The notes: a model not told the origin generated them from the sequence alone. A DNA stretch of 64,000 nt from Rhodocyclales bacterium (GCA_026399435.1 JAPLQX010000031.1:62001-126000), one strand, 5' to 3'; positions 33,322 to 44,985 are shown, numbered from the stretch's first letter. Made by a program: numbers and translations.

Positions 33322-34491
33322 ATGTCCGTGTCGAACTGGAAAGAGATCGCGTCGAGCTTTCTCAAGATTGGTTGCATGGCCTATGGCGGTCCCGCGATCA
33401 TGGGCATCATGCAGAATGAATTCCAGGAAAAGCGCCGCTGGGTCGACAAGGAGCGTTTTCTGGAGGGGCTGTCGCTGGTCAATCTGCTGCCCGGCGCCGG
33501 CGCCACCCAGCTCGGGATTTTTCTGGGCTACGCGCGCGGCGGCTGGTGGGGCGGGTTGCTGGCCGGTCTGTGCTTTGTCCTGCCCGCCTTGTGCATCATG
33601 CTGGCGCTGACCGCAGCCTACGCCGCGCTCGGCGCCACGCCGTTGATGCGCGGGGCGCTGTATGGCCTGGGTCCGGTGGTCCTGGCGATCTTCACGGTCG
33701 CCGTCTATCGCCTCGGCAAGAACGCCATCACCGGTTCTGCGCAAATTGCGATCGCGGCAGCGGCAGCGCTGGCAACCGTCGCCAGTCCGCTGGGAATCGC
33801 CACGGTGCTGGCTCTGGCGGGCGGAGTCGGCATTCTGCTGTTTGCCTCGCGCCGGCAGGGGCTTGCCGTGCTGGCCGCAATTGCGCTTGCGGCGGCGCTG
33901 ATGCATTGGCTGGGCGGAACGCAAATGCTTGCGTTCGGGCCAAATGCAGGCGCCGGTGAGAGGCCTGCCGGGCTCTTCGACATCGGCGCCTTTTTCTTCA
34001 AGGTAGGCGCTTTTACCTTCGGCGGCGGCCTGACCATGATCGCCTTCGTGCAGGAGCAGGTAGTCAATCAGCTTCACTGGCTCACGCCGCGCGAATTCGT
34101 GGACGGTCTGGCACTCGGCCAATTCACCCCCGGCCCCATTCTGATGGTGGCGGCCTATGTCGGCTTCAAGCTTGCTGGCGTCGCCGGCGCGCTGGTCGGC
34201 GCAGCCGCGATTTTCCTGCCTTCCTTCATTTTGATGCTGTCGCTGCTGCCGATGTTCGAGCACATGCGCAAGCTCGCCTGGATGAAGGCGGCGATGCGCG
34301 GCATCAGTCCGGCGGTGACCGGTGTGCTGATCGTTTCGCTGATACAGATGGCGCCGCACGCCGCGCCGGACATGTTCGCCGCAAGTGTATTTGTCGCGAC
34401 CGCGCTGATATTGCTGATCTGGCGCGTCGGCGCAATCAAACTCATGCTGGGCGGCGCGCTGCTGGGAACGCTGCGTGACCGGCTTGCTTGA
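33322..34491 (+). CDS. chromate transporter (ChrA) family permease
   Basis: A 389-residue two-domain CHR-family protein. Each half starts with a CHR signature: FLKIGCMAYGGPAIMGIMQNEF with SLVNLLPGAGATQLGIFLGY in the first, and FFKVGAFTFGGGLTMIAFVQEQ with LALGQFTPGPILMVAAYVGF in the second. Family members export chromate, but many genomic copies have unknown anion substrates. It is placed between an SLC13 permease and a DUF3604 protein in one operon, so a different physiological substrate is plausible. I do not assign a gene name for this reason. Confidence 0.85.
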   Translation: MSVSNWKEIASSFLKIGCMAYGGPAIMGIMQNEFQEKRRWVDKERFLEGLSLVNLLPGAGATQLGIFLGYARGGWWGGLLAGLCFVLPALCIMLALTAAYAALGATPLMRGALYGLGPVVLAIFTVAVYRLGKNAITGSAQIAIAAAAALATVASPLGIATVLALAGGVGILLFASRRQGLAVLAAIALAAALMHWLGGTQMLAFGPNAGAGERPAGLFDIGAFFFKVGAFTFGGGLTMIAFVQEQVVNQLHWLTPREFVDGLALGQFTPGPILMVAAYVGFKLAGVAGALVGAAAIFLPSFILMLSLLPMFEHMRKLAWMKAAMRGISPAVTGVLIVSLIQMAPHAAPDMFAASVFVATALILLIWRVGAIKLMLGGALLGTLRDRLA

Positions 34492-34522
34492 ATATTTTTC
34501 TGTTTAGGAGGCTGTTCGTACC

Positions 34523-36907
34523 ATGAAAAAGAAGACCGCTGCCGAGTTGAAGGAAATACTCGGGGATTACACCGCGCCCCCAGGGCTGTACCAGATCACC
34601 AAGGACATGCCTTTTCTCGGCAAGGTTTCCTGCAACATCGAGCGCATGGAAGCCGGCTCCTGGCAGGAGATCATCATCGATTACGAGCTGGGCGCTTCAG
34701 GCATGGCCGACGGCTCCTGGTTCAAGGCGACCTTTCGTTTCTATTCGGACTGGGCGTTGTTCCAGAACACGGATCCGGCCGGTGCGAACTACATCTCGGC
34801 CGAATATCACGCCGCGCCGACCATTCCCGGCCAGAGCCCGGCGACCGTACAGAAGCTCAGCGTGCGCTTCGACCAGAAAGGTCATGAGCGGCCCTTCCAG
34901 AAAGCGGTGATCGTCGATACCTACGACGGCTATCTGAAAGCCGGCGACCACATCATCATTCGTCTGGGCGATCGCCGCTTCGGCGGCGCCGGTACGCGGG
35001 TACAGACGTTTGTCGAAGAATTCTTCCGCATCCGCTGCTATGTCGATCCGCTCGGCACCTCGCGCTTCGCCGCGATCGGCGAGGACCTGGTGATCGACAT
35101 CAAGGCCGGTGCTCCGGCGCAGTTGATGTGGGCCGGGTCGCGCATTGTGCGCGCCGGGGAAAAATTCCCGCTGCGGCTGCGCTCCGAGGATCAGTGGGGC
35201 AACACCTGCTGGAACCGCGGCGACAAGGTGCTGGTCAAGGCAGCGCTGAACGGTCGGGCGGTCTACAGCAAGGAGCTGCACCTCGCCAAGAAAGGCTGGG
35301 CGGCGCTCCTGCTCGAAGACTTGCCGACCGGGGATGCCGGCGAACTGGTCATCACGGCCAGCCTGCCGGAGCATCCGTGGGTCAAGCCGCAGAACTTCTA
35401 CGTGACCGTAGACCCGGCGCTGGCCATGCCGCGCATTTATTACTGCGACCTGCACGTGCATTCCGAAGACACCATCGGCACCAATTCGACGTCCTACAAC
35501 CTGACTTACGGTCGCGACGTGACGGGCATGGACATTCTCGCCTTCGCCCACAACGACTTCAACATCACCACCGAAAAGTGGAAGAAGACGGTCGAGCTGA
35601 TACGCGAAATTACCAGGGACGGCAGCTTCGTCGCCTACCCGGGTACCGAGTGGTGCGGATCGAGCTGCGCCGGCGGCGACCACAACGTGGTGTTCCTCCA
35701 CGACGAGGAACCGGAGTTCCCGTATCTCAAGACCGGCGAACATGTGCGTTCGGTGGAATGGAACGAGGAGATGAAAGGCGGCGGCGTCGAACCGGGAGCC
35801 TGGCCGCTGGAAGAACTCTGGGCCGCGTACGCCAAGGACCCGGAAGGACACCTGCTGATTCCGCATGTCGGCGGGCGGCGCTGCATTCTCGACTGGCATT
35901 ACCCGAAGCTCGAGCGTTTGATCGAGATCGGATCGAGCTGGGGACACTTCGGCTGGCTCTACCAGGAGGCGATGACGCGCGGCTACAAGATCGGCGCCTC
36001 GATGGCCGGCGACGAGCATCGCGGCCGTTGCGGCGGCGGCGTACCGGGTACGGCCGTGTTCGGCACCAAGGGCGGCATGTCCGGGGTGGTCGCGCCGGAG
36101 TTGTCGCGCAAGGCCATTGCCAAGGCCCTGCGCGCGCGGCACACATTCGCTTCCACCGGCGAACGCAGTTACGGCCTGATCCGTTGCGGCGAGCACATCA
36201 TGGGTGACGAGTTCACTTACAAGGGGCCGGCCACCGTCGAGTACCGCTTTCTTGGCGATGCCGGCTGGGACGAGATCGTCGCCTTCGACCATACCGGGGA
36301 AATCTGGCGCCGCGATCTGCAGCAGGAACTCGGCCACTCAGACCGCAAGATCCGTTTCCGCTGGGGCGGTGCCCGCGTCAAGGACCGCTACCGCTGGGCG
36401 GCGTGGAAGGGCAAGATCACCATCACCAACGCCGTGATCAACGACTTCACGGGACGCGGCTTCGAACACATCGAGGAAACCTGCTGGCGCGACTCGGCCA
36501 CCACGGTAGGCTTCAAGAGCGACACCTACGGCGACGTCGATGCCATAGAGCTGGATGTCTCCCATCTCGCCACGGCCAGAATCCGCGTCGAAGGCACCAT
36601 CGACGGCTACGTCAAGGTCGGCGATCCGCTCAAGGGCAATCCCTTCGTGCACTGTCCGACCTTCGCCTGGGAAATCACCGGGGCCGAACTGATCGAGGCG
36701 GCTCGAATGAAGCGTGACCTTCCGGGCGTGGAAATGTTCCTCGCCTTCGAGCGCATGAGCGACGCTCCGGCGCCGCGCGAAGTCAGCGGCACGCTGAACA
36801 TCGATCCGCACAATGGCCCGCACGGCCATCGCCCGGTTTACTTCTTCGGCCGGCAGATCGATGATGCGAAGGTATGGACTTCGGCATTGTTCCCCACGTT
36901 TACCTGA
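34523..36907 (+). CDS. PHP-like DUF3604-family metal-dependent protein
   Basis: A 794-residue soluble protein without a signal peptide. The first 290 residues are beta-rich. The central part has a PHP-type metal motif, YYCDLHVHSEDT (D309, H311, H313), then AFAHNDFN, AYPGTEWCG, HVGGRR and ASMAGDEHRG, which supply further histidine and aspartate ligands. The family is annotated DUF3604; some relatives act as phosphoesterases or amidohydrolases, but no reaction is established. A good AGGAGG-like site precedes ATG 34523. Cotranscribed with chrA-like and binding-protein genes. Confidence 0.75.
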   Translation: MKKKTAAELKEILGDYTAPPGLYQITKDMPFLGKVSCNIERMEAGSWQEIIIDYELGASGMADGSWFKATFRFYSDWALFQNTDPAGANYISAEYHAAPTIPGQSPATVQKLSVRFDQKGHERPFQKAVIVDTYDGYLKAGDHIIIRLGDRRFGGAGTRVQTFVEEFFRIRCYVDPLGTSRFAAIGEDLVIDIKAGAPAQLMWAGSRIVRAGEKFPLRLRSEDQWGNTCWNRGDKVLVKAALNGRAVYSKELHLAKKGWAALLLEDLPTGDAGELVITASLPEHPWVKPQNFYVTVDPALAMPRIYYCDLHVHSEDTIGTNSTSYNLTYGRDVTGMDILAFAHNDFNITTEKWKKTVELIREITRDGSFVAYPGTEWCGSSCAGGDHNVVFLHDEEPEFPYLKTGEHVRSVEWNEEMKGGGVEPGAWPLEELWAAYAKDPEGHLLIPHVGGRRCILDWHYPKLERLIEIGSSWGHFGWLYQEAMTRGYKIGASMAGDEHRGRCGGGVPGTAVFGTKGGMSGVVAPELSRKAIAKALRARHTFASTGERSYGLIRCGEHIMGDEFTYKGPATVEYRFLGDAGWDEIVAFDHTGEIWRRDLQQELGHSDRKIRFRWGGARVKDRYRWAAWKGKITITNAVINDFTGRGFEHIEETCWRDSATTVGFKSDTYGDVDAIELDVSHLATARIRVEGTIDGYVKVGDPLKGNPFVHCPTFAWEITGAELIEAARMKRDLPGVEMFLAFERMSDAPAPREVSGTLNIDPHNGPHGHRPVYFFGRQIDDAKVWTSALFPTFT

Positions 36908-36928
36908 CCGCGCGGGCGGTCGGCGGCC

Positions 36929-37831
36929 TTGGCTAGCCTGAACTGGCCGGAGGAGGCCGTTGGCCCGGCCGGTTCAGGGGACTCAAGCTTCGTCCAGCCG
37001 GGGTCCAATGTTTGCCTGGATTTTCACGGCGATCCGCTCCGTGCGCGGTTGGTGGTGCTGTCCGACGGCAATCACCACATGGCGCTGCGCGAAGCGCTGG
37101 CGGCGTTTCTCGCGCAGCATCCTGCCGTCGATGACATCTTTTATTCGACCACGCCGCCGCGCGTGGCGATGCAGTGGCTGTCCGCCGGGCATGTGGACAT
37201 CGGAAATCTCCGTCTTTCCGTCAAGCCGCATGTCATGATCGGGCCGCCGCCGGTGCTCGATCAGGCGGTGGCGGATGGATACATGGTGGCTTACCGGTCG
37301 TTCATGCGCAGCCGGGGTGTTGCGTTGCTGGTGCGGAAGGGAAACCCGAAGCGCATCGTCGGTGCAGCGAACCTGTTGCGCGATGGCGTGAAGCTGTTTC
37401 TGTCCAACCCGCTGACCGAAAAGCAAAGTTACGCGATCTATCGCAAGGCCTTGCAGCACCTCGCTGTTGCGGAAGGGGTGTCGCTCGGGTTTCTGGACCA
37501 TGCGCCCGGGTCGCCCGACCACGCGAAACTGCTTTACGGCGAGGCGATCCATCACCGCGAGGCACCGCAGGCGCTGGCGGATGACAGGGCCGATGTCGCT
37601 GCCGTGTTCTATCACCTCGCGCTGCGCTACCAGCGCATCTTTCCCGAGCTGTTCGAGTTCGTGCAGCCGGCGGCGTGGGCTCAGGACGATCAGGGTGAGA
37701 TTGGCCGCGCGGACTGCGGGCTGGTGGGCGATGGCGGGGCCTGGGGCGGCGAACTCCTGGATTTCTTCGATACTGACGTCGTCACGCAGATCTATCGGGC
37801 CCATGGCCTGGAGCGAGCAGGGCAGCCGTAG
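36929..37831 (+). CDS. periplasmic-binding-protein-like substrate-binding domain, no signal peptide
   Basis: A 300-residue protein resembling the ModA/PBP-II fold: ARLVVLSDGNHHMALREALAAF, then IGPPPVLDQAVADGYMV and VALLVRKGNPKRIVG with NPLTEKQSYAIYRKAL. It lacks a signal sequence, so it would act in the cytoplasm, perhaps as a ligand sensor. The start is TTG at 36929 because the conserved-looking NWPEEAVGPAGSG precedes any other start codon; no clear ribosome site, so the start is uncertain. Last gene of the 31204 operon, 21 bases after the DUF3604 gene. Confidence 0.6.
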   Translation: MASLNWPEEAVGPAGSGDSSFVQPGSNVCLDFHGDPLRARLVVLSDGNHHMALREALAAFLAQHPAVDDIFYSTTPPRVAMQWLSAGHVDIGNLRLSVKPHVMIGPPPVLDQAVADGYMVAYRSFMRSRGVALLVRKGNPKRIVGAANLLRDGVKLFLSNPLTEKQSYAIYRKALQHLAVAEGVSLGFLDHAPGSPDHAKLLYGEAIHHREAPQALADDRADVAAVFYHLALRYQRIFPELFEFVQPAAWAQDDQGEIGRADCGLVGDGGAWGGELLDFFDTDVVTQIYRAHGLERAGQP

Positions 37832-37886
37832 CGGGCATTGCCGGGTGGCCGCGCAATCTGTCCCAAGTCCGCGTAGCATTCCATAC

Positions 37887-38522
37887 ATGAAACTCGAACC
37901 GGAAGCGCTGCGCCAAGTCGTCGACCGCACGCTCGATCATTACCACACGCGTGCCGAGGCTTTTTGGGAAGGCACGCGCCACCACGACGTCGAGCAGAAC
38001 ATCGATGCCTTGCTGCGCCATGTTCAGGCGGTGCTGCCATTCACCATCCTCGACTTCGGCTGCGGCCCGGGGCGCGACCTGCCGGCGTTCGTCCGGCGCG
38101 GACATCGCGCCATCGGGCTCGAAGGCGCGCCGGCCCTGGCGGCGATGGCGCGTGCCAACAGCGCCTGCGAAGTCTTGCAACAGGATTTCCTGCGGCTGGA
38201 TTTGCCCGAATCCTGTTTCGATGGTGTGTTTGCCAACGCCTCGCTGTTCCATGTGCCGAGACAGGAACTGCCGCGCGTGCTGCGGCAACTGCACGCGGCG
38301 CTGAAACCCCATGGCGTCTTGTTCAGTTCGAATCCGCGCGGCGACAATCAGGAGAGCATCAACGGCGAGCGCTATGGCGCCTATTACGACCTCGCCGCGT
38401 GGCGCGGCTATCTGACGGCGGCCGGTTTCGTCGAAATCGAACACTACTACCGGCCGGCCGGTTTGCCCTTCGAACAGCAGCCCTGGCTCGCCAGCGTTTG
38501 GCGCAGGGAGGAGCGGGCATGA
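37887..38522 (+). CDS. SAM-dependent methyltransferase
   Basis: A 211-residue class I methyltransferase. Motif I is ILDFGCGPGRDLPAF, the acidic end of strand 2 is AIGLEGAP, and motif IV is FDGVFANASLFHVP followed by LRQLHAALKPHGVLFSSNPRG. The substrate is unknown. ATG 37887 is chosen; the upstream part of the open frame overlaps the previous gene out of frame. The stop overlaps the next ATG, so it is cotranscribed with an NAD(P)-binding protein and a PAP2 phosphatase. Confidence 0.85.
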   Translation: MKLEPEALRQVVDRTLDHYHTRAEAFWEGTRHHDVEQNIDALLRHVQAVLPFTILDFGCGPGRDLPAFVRRGHRAIGLEGAPALAAMARANSACEVLQQDFLRLDLPESCFDGVFANASLFHVPRQELPRVLRQLHAALKPHGVLFSSNPRGDNQESINGERYGAYYDLAAWRGYLTAAGFVEIEHYYRPAGLPFEQQPWLASVWRREERA

Positions 38523-39172
38523 CGTCGCGCCTGCTGCTGGTCGGAGCCACCGGTGCCGTCGGTCATGCAGTGCTTACGCTGGCGCTGGCCGATCCGCGCG
38601 TGGCGCAAGTCGTGGCCTTGACACGCCGCCCCCTGGCCGCGGCGAAGAAACTCACCAATGTCGTGGTCGACTTCGACAACTTGCCGGCGGACGCCCTTTG
38701 GTGGAAGGTCGATGCCGTGGTCTGCACCCTGGGCACGACACGACGCGCGGCCGGCTCGAACGACAAGTTCGCCGCCGTGGATAGGGATCTGCCGCTGCGC
38801 ATCGCTCGACTCGCCCGGGCCGCCGGCGCCACGCGCTTTGCGTTGAACTCCTCGCTCGGCGCGGATGCCGAGTCGGGCAACTTCTACTTGCGCACCAAAG
38901 GCGAAGCCGAAGACGCAATCCGGCAGCTCGGCTATCCCGGCTATACGATCGTGCGCCCTTCCCTGATCGATGCCGATCGCGCCGAGAGCCGGCCGGGTGA
39001 AGGCCTGGCCCTGATAGTTGCACGCGCGTTGAATCCCTTGATTCCCCGTCGCTGGAAGGCGGTGAAGCCCGCCGCGATTGCCCATGCCCTGCTCGACGCT
39101 GCGCTGGCTCCCGTGCCAGTCAGTCGGATGATCGAGTCCGAGGAACTGCACGCCACGTCTTCCACGGGGTGA
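38519..39172 (+). CDS. NAD(P)-binding SDR-like protein (HTATIP2/YwnB type)
   Basis: A 217-residue atypical short-chain dehydrogenase. The dinucleotide motif is RLLLVGATGAVGHAVL, and later blocks are VVCTLGTTRRAAGS, FALNSSLGADAESGNFYLRTKGEAE (a Ser/Tyr/Lys-like region) and YTIVRPSLIDADRAE. Such proteins act as oxidoreductases or redox sensors, often with unclear substrates. ATG 38519 overlaps the methyltransferase stop, and its own stop overlaps the PAP2 gene. Confidence 0.83.
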   Translation: MTSRLLLVGATGAVGHAVLTLALADPRVAQVVALTRRPLAAAKKLTNVVVDFDNLPADALWWKVDAVVCTLGTTRRAAGSNDKFAAVDRDLPLRIARLARAAGATRFALNSSLGADAESGNFYLRTKGEAEDAIRQLGYPGYTIVRPSLIDADRAESRPGEGLALIVARALNPLIPRRWKAVKPAAIAHALLDAALAPVPVSRMIESEELHATSSTG

Positions 39173-39813
39173 TCGTGCGACTCGGCACGATTCAGGCGAC
39201 TCTTTGGTGGAGTGCGGCGCTGGGTATGCTGGTGGCGGGCGCTGCTTCGATTCTGGCCAGTGGATCAGGTCACCTCTTCTTCGATCGTGGGGGGCTGATT
39301 CTGGCAAACGCATGGCGCAGCCCATGGCTGGACGGAGTATTTCTCGGCCTGACCCGGCTGGGGTCCATGCTGGTGCTGCTGCCTCTGGTAGTAGCAGTCG
39401 GCATGCTCTTATGGCGCCGGGAGCATCGGGGCGAGGCCCGTTTTATCGTCGCGGCCCTGGCCGGCGCGGCGCTGCTCGCCCAGTTGGCGAAGCATCTGAC
39501 GCTGCGCCCGCGGCCCGATCTGTTTGCAGCGCTGACGCCGGTTGCCTCGCCGTTTTCGTTTCCCAGCGCCCACGCGGTACAGGTGACTGCCGTCGCTGCG
39601 GCCTTGTGGCTGGTAGCGGCGCGCTTGGCACCGCGTTACCGGCAGTGGCTCATGCCGGTGCTGCTGTCGATCGTGGTTCTGGTGGATTTTTCGCGCCTCT
39701 ACCTGCAGGTGCATTATCCCAGCGACGTTCTGGCAGGCACCATCGCCGCGGCATGCTGGGTAGTCGGACTGCGTGCCCTGATGTTGCCGAAGGCTGGCGC
39801 CCCGGCCACTTGA
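39169..39813 (+). CDS. PAP2-family membrane phosphatase
   Basis: A 214-residue membrane phosphatase of the PAP2 / undecaprenyl-diphosphatase type. The three catalytic motifs are present: KHLTLRPRPD, SFPSAHAVQV and SRLYLQVHYPSDVLAG. Five to six hydrophobic segments are visible. It dephosphorylates a lipid phosphate or diphosphate at the outer face of the membrane. GTG 39169 overlaps the previous stop. Followed by repeat A3. Confidence 0.87.
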   Translation: MIVRLGTIQATLWWSAALGMLVAGAASILASGSGHLFFDRGGLILANAWRSPWLDGVFLGLTRLGSMLVLLPLVVAVGMLLWRREHRGEARFIVAALAGAALLAQLAKHLTLRPRPDLFAALTPVASPFSFPSAHAVQVTAVAAALWLVAARLAPRYRQWLMPVLLSIVVLVDFSRLYLQVHYPSDVLAGTIAAACWVVGLRALMLPKAGAPAT

Positions 39814-39825
39814 GAGGAGCATCGG

Positions 39826-39907
39826 CGGGGGGATACCGTCCTCGACATGGATGTCGGGGACATATCCCACCAGGGGATACCGTCCCCAGCGCAGGGCGCT
39901 GGGGACA
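39826..39907 (+). repeat. family A hairpin repeat, copy A3: degenerate unit plus full 45-base unit
   Basis: Unit one (39826-39862) has the 11-bp stem GTCCTCGACAT-GG-ATGTCGGGGAC. Unit two (39863-39907) has TATCCC/GGGGATA and then an 11-bp stem GTCCCCAGCGC-AGG-GCGCTGGGGAC. Inner stem bases differ from those at 18131 but pairing is kept. It lies between the convergent PAP2 and Lys/Glu-rich protein genes. Confidence 0.85.
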
Positions 39908-39908
39908 T

Positions 39909-39934
39909 AAAAAAGCGGGCCGCAGCCCGCTTTT
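39909..39934 (-). terminator. Rho-independent terminator of the Lys/Glu-rich protein gene
   Basis: GCGGGC, a CGCA loop and GCCCGC form a 6-bp GC stem, with six A (plus strand) on the left and four T on the right. On the minus strand this gives a stem followed by TTTTTTA, and it may also act in the plus direction for PAP2. Confidence 0.7.
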
Positions 39935-39954
39935 GGTATTTCAGGAAGCGAGAA

Positions 39955-40197
39955 TTACTTCTTCTCAGCCTTCTTTTCTTCCTTCTTTTCTTCCTTCTTC
40001 TCTTCCTTCTTCTCGGCCTTCTTCTCGGCCTTCTTCTCGGCCTTCTTCTCAGCCTTCTTGTCAGCCTTCTTCTCTTCCTTCTTCTCTTCCTTCTTCTCAA
40101 CCTTTGCTTCCTCTTTCTTCGGTGCGTCGGCAGCGAAGGAACCAACGGAAACAGCGGCGAAGGCAGCGGCGATCAGGATGGAAAGTAGCTTGCTCAT
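39955..40197 (-). CDS. secreted Lys/Glu/Ala-repeat protein (80 aa)
   Basis: A Sec signal peptide (MSKLLSILIAAAFAAVSVGS, cleaved near FAA-DAPKK) is followed by a mature chain of only lysine, glutamate, alanine and a few aspartates in KKEEKKAEKK-type repeats. The DNA shows matching tandem CTTCTTCTCGGC-like units. No cysteine, no aromatic residue. Likely a periplasmic, highly charged helix; function unknown (possible osmotic, polyanion or metal interactions). It has its own promoter, AAGGGG ribosome site and terminator, which supports a real, probably well-expressed gene. Confidence 0.8.
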   Translation of the reverse strand: MSKLLSILIAAAFAAVSVGSFAADAPKKEEAKVEKKEEKKEEKKADKKAEKKAEKKAEKKAEKKEEKKEEKKEEKKAEKK

Positions 40198-40251
40198 GTA
40201 GAACCCCTTGTATGTTATAAAAAAGTCACGGCCGATTTGGCGCGGAGGAAC

Positions 40252-40279
40252 TATATATAAAGTTGGTGGCTCTTGGCAA
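40252..40279 (-). promoter_or_regulatory. sigma-70 promoter of the Lys/Glu-rich protein gene
   Basis: On the minus strand TTGCCA (40279-40274), a 16-base spacer and TATATA (40257-40252), in an AT-rich patch. The leader to ATG 40197 is about 48 bases and contains AAGGGG. Confidence 0.65.
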
Positions 40280-40335
40280 GCCCCCCGCGAATTGGACTTT
40301 CCCGGTCTGAGCCGGAACGTTCGACCTGAAATCGA

Positions 40336-41178
40336 TCAGCGCCTGAACAGGCGCTCGGCGTTGCGGAAGGCGATCTTCTCGGCGACGTCCCTCGGCAGTT
40401 GTGCCAGCCACGAGCGGTAGTCGCTCATGGTGCTGCCGTAGCTGTCCCAGCGCTCATTGATCCAGGTGTCGGAGCCGAGCAGGAAGCGCTCGGGATAGCG
40501 CTCGAACAAGGCTTTCCATTCCGCCGTCAGCTTGCCGCCGGACGTGATGCCGTAGCGGTAGGAGAGCTCGCACCACAGCGCCGGATAGCGTTCGAGATAG
40601 GCGGCGACCTTTTCCGGCGCGGTGGAAAAGCCGGTGTGGGCCCATACGATCCTCGCCTTCGGGTTGTGGGCGAACAGGATTTCCAGCGCTTCGTCGTCGG
40701 CGTGGGCATGCAGGTAGAGATTTTTTTCAACGGCGAAATCCACGGTGCGCTTGACCCATTTCGTCGCGGCGCCCTTGCCCGAGAGATGGAACTCGCCAAT
40801 GCCGACGTAGTAGCCGCGCTTGTATTCGGTTTCGATCAGATCCTGAATCGAGGGGTCATCCATCCAGGTCTGAATGTCCGCGCGCACGCGGTAGGGACGG
40901 ATGAAGGGCACCACCCAGAGGCCCTTGGGCTTCGCTTCGTAGAGGGCACGGGTGCCGTCGTTGGGACGGCTGGTGGCGAGAATGCCGGTGACGTTCTGCT
41001 GCCGAAACAGGTTCAGTACCTTTTCCAGCGGGTAGTAGGGCGCGGGCTCCCAGTTGTAGTGCAGATGGGCATCGAAGATCGGCAGCGGAGCCGGGTCGGC
41101 GGCGCGTGCCACCGGGGCCGTGGCAAGCACCAGCAGCGCGGCCAGCAATCGGGCATGCCGCCGCAGCGGCCCGGTCAT
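40336..41178 (-). CDS. secreted amidohydrolase-family protein
   Basis: A 280-residue TIM-barrel hydrolase (amidohydrolase 2 type) with a Sec signal (LLAALLVLATAPVARA before ADPAP). The metal motif is FDAHLHYNWE, further ligand-like residues are in VGIGEFHLSG, NLYLHAHADDEAL and IVWAHTGF, and the C-terminal LLGSDTW has the expected aspartate. The substrate is unknown. ATG 41178 follows the stop of the 118-aa gene by four bases; an ORF start at 41211 would overlap that gene and disturb the signal peptide. Confidence 0.8.
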   Translation of the reverse strand: MTGPLRRHARLLAALLVLATAPVARAADPAPLPIFDAHLHYNWEPAPYYPLEKVLNLFRQQNVTGILATSRPNDGTRALYEAKPKGLWVVPFIRPYRVRADIQTWMDDPSIQDLIETEYKRGYYVGIGEFHLSGKGAATKWVKRTVDFAVEKNLYLHAHADDEALEILFAHNPKARIVWAHTGFSTAPEKVAAYLERYPALWCELSYRYGITSGGKLTAEWKALFERYPERFLLGSDTWINERWDSYGSTMSDYRSWLAQLPRDVAEKIAFRNAERLFRR

Positions 41179-41182
41179 GGCG

Positions 41183-41539
41183 CTACTTGAGCTTCTTGCA
41201 CGGCTGCGCATAGATCATGTCGCTGAGCGCCGAGCCCGCCGTCGTATGGCGCTTGTTCTCGATCGCGCAAGTGCCGTCCTTGATGGTGATTCCGGTCACC
41301 ATGAAGCTGTCCGCAACCGAGTTGCCTTTGCCTTCGTACTGGATCGAAATGATCTCCCCCTTCTTCACTGTGGTGGGAAGGCGGATCGAAATGCTCTGGC
41401 TGACCTGCGCAATCATGGCCTCGGAGGCCCTCTTGAGTTCCGCGGTCCCGCTGGTCTGGACCATGTCTGCCGATTCCTGCGCGTTCACGGACGCGCTCAA
41501 GGCAACGCAGAGTGTGAAAATGCCAAGTGATCTATTCAT
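41183..41539 (-). CDS. secreted 118-aa protein of unknown function
   Basis: A Sec signal (MNRSLGIFTLCVALSASVNA, cut before QESAD) precedes a small domain with EGKGNSVADSFMVTGITIKDGTC and a C-terminal CKKLK. Two cysteines (in GTCAIEN and AQPCKKL) could form a disulfide. It is translated with the downstream amidohydrolase (four-base gap), so the pair may act together in the periplasm. No family recognised. Confidence 0.65.
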   Translation of the reverse strand: MNRSLGIFTLCVALSASVNAQESADMVQTSGTAELKRASEAMIAQVSQSISIRLPTTVKKGEIISIQYEGKGNSVADSFMVTGITIKDGTCAIENKRHTTAGSALSDMIYAQPCKKLK

Positions 41540-41673
41540 GGGAGGTGCTCGCTTTCCTGATTAAGCATGCAGTCGATAAGGGCGGGTTGGTGCCGGTGCT
41601 ATTTGAGCACGGCGCGCTTTGAGACGGCAAGTCTAGCCCATGCCTGAACTTGCGCCAGCGCCGGCGGGAATGA

Positions 41674-42002
41674 TCAGGGTTTTCCTTGGCGAAGATCGTG
41701 CTCGGCCCACAAGGCGCGGGCAAAAGACTTCCACGCCGCGCCGCCATGGGTATGAATGTCCGCGTTCGCGCTTTCCTTCATCACGGTCAGCATCAGTTGC
41801 GCCAGACCGAAAAGTTCGATACGAGCGCGATCCAGAGGATCGTCCGGTTCGCAGTTGTCCTTGCCAAGTTTGCAGTCCAGGGCCTCGCGGGCCAGTTCGC
41901 GCACCTGCGCGGCATCGTTCCAGTCGATGCCCAGAACCACGCCCTTGCGTTCGATCTCGTGCTCGATTTGCCGGGCTTCACGGGAATAGTTTTCGAAGCC
42001 GC

Positions 42003-42006
<4 letters not shown>
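41674..42006 (-). CDS. conserved-looking 110-aa protein after uvrA
   Basis: A soluble protein starting [22 protein letters not shown], mostly helical, with no membrane segment. It contains VLGIDWND and [15 protein letters not shown] with two cysteines. ATG 42006 overlaps the uvrA stop by four bases, which implies coexpression with the excision-repair subunit. I do not recognise a named family; a link to DNA repair is only positional. Confidence 0.65.
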
Positions 42007-44897
<2,891 letters not shown>

Positions 44898-44926
44898 GAT
44901 GCGGGATGGAGGTTGGGGAACCGGAA

Positions 44927-44932
44927 ACTATA
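44927..44932 (-). promoter_or_regulatory. candidate -10 box of uvrA
   Basis: TATAGT on the minus strand, 29 bases before the uvrA ATG; the expected -35 is poor. No CTGT-N8-ACAG operator is visible in the 131-base gap. Confidence 0.35.
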
Positions 44933-44985
44933 CCCCGGCAGAGTTGCGATAGCCACCGCGCGCAAGTCCCTGTCGCAGCAGGGGC

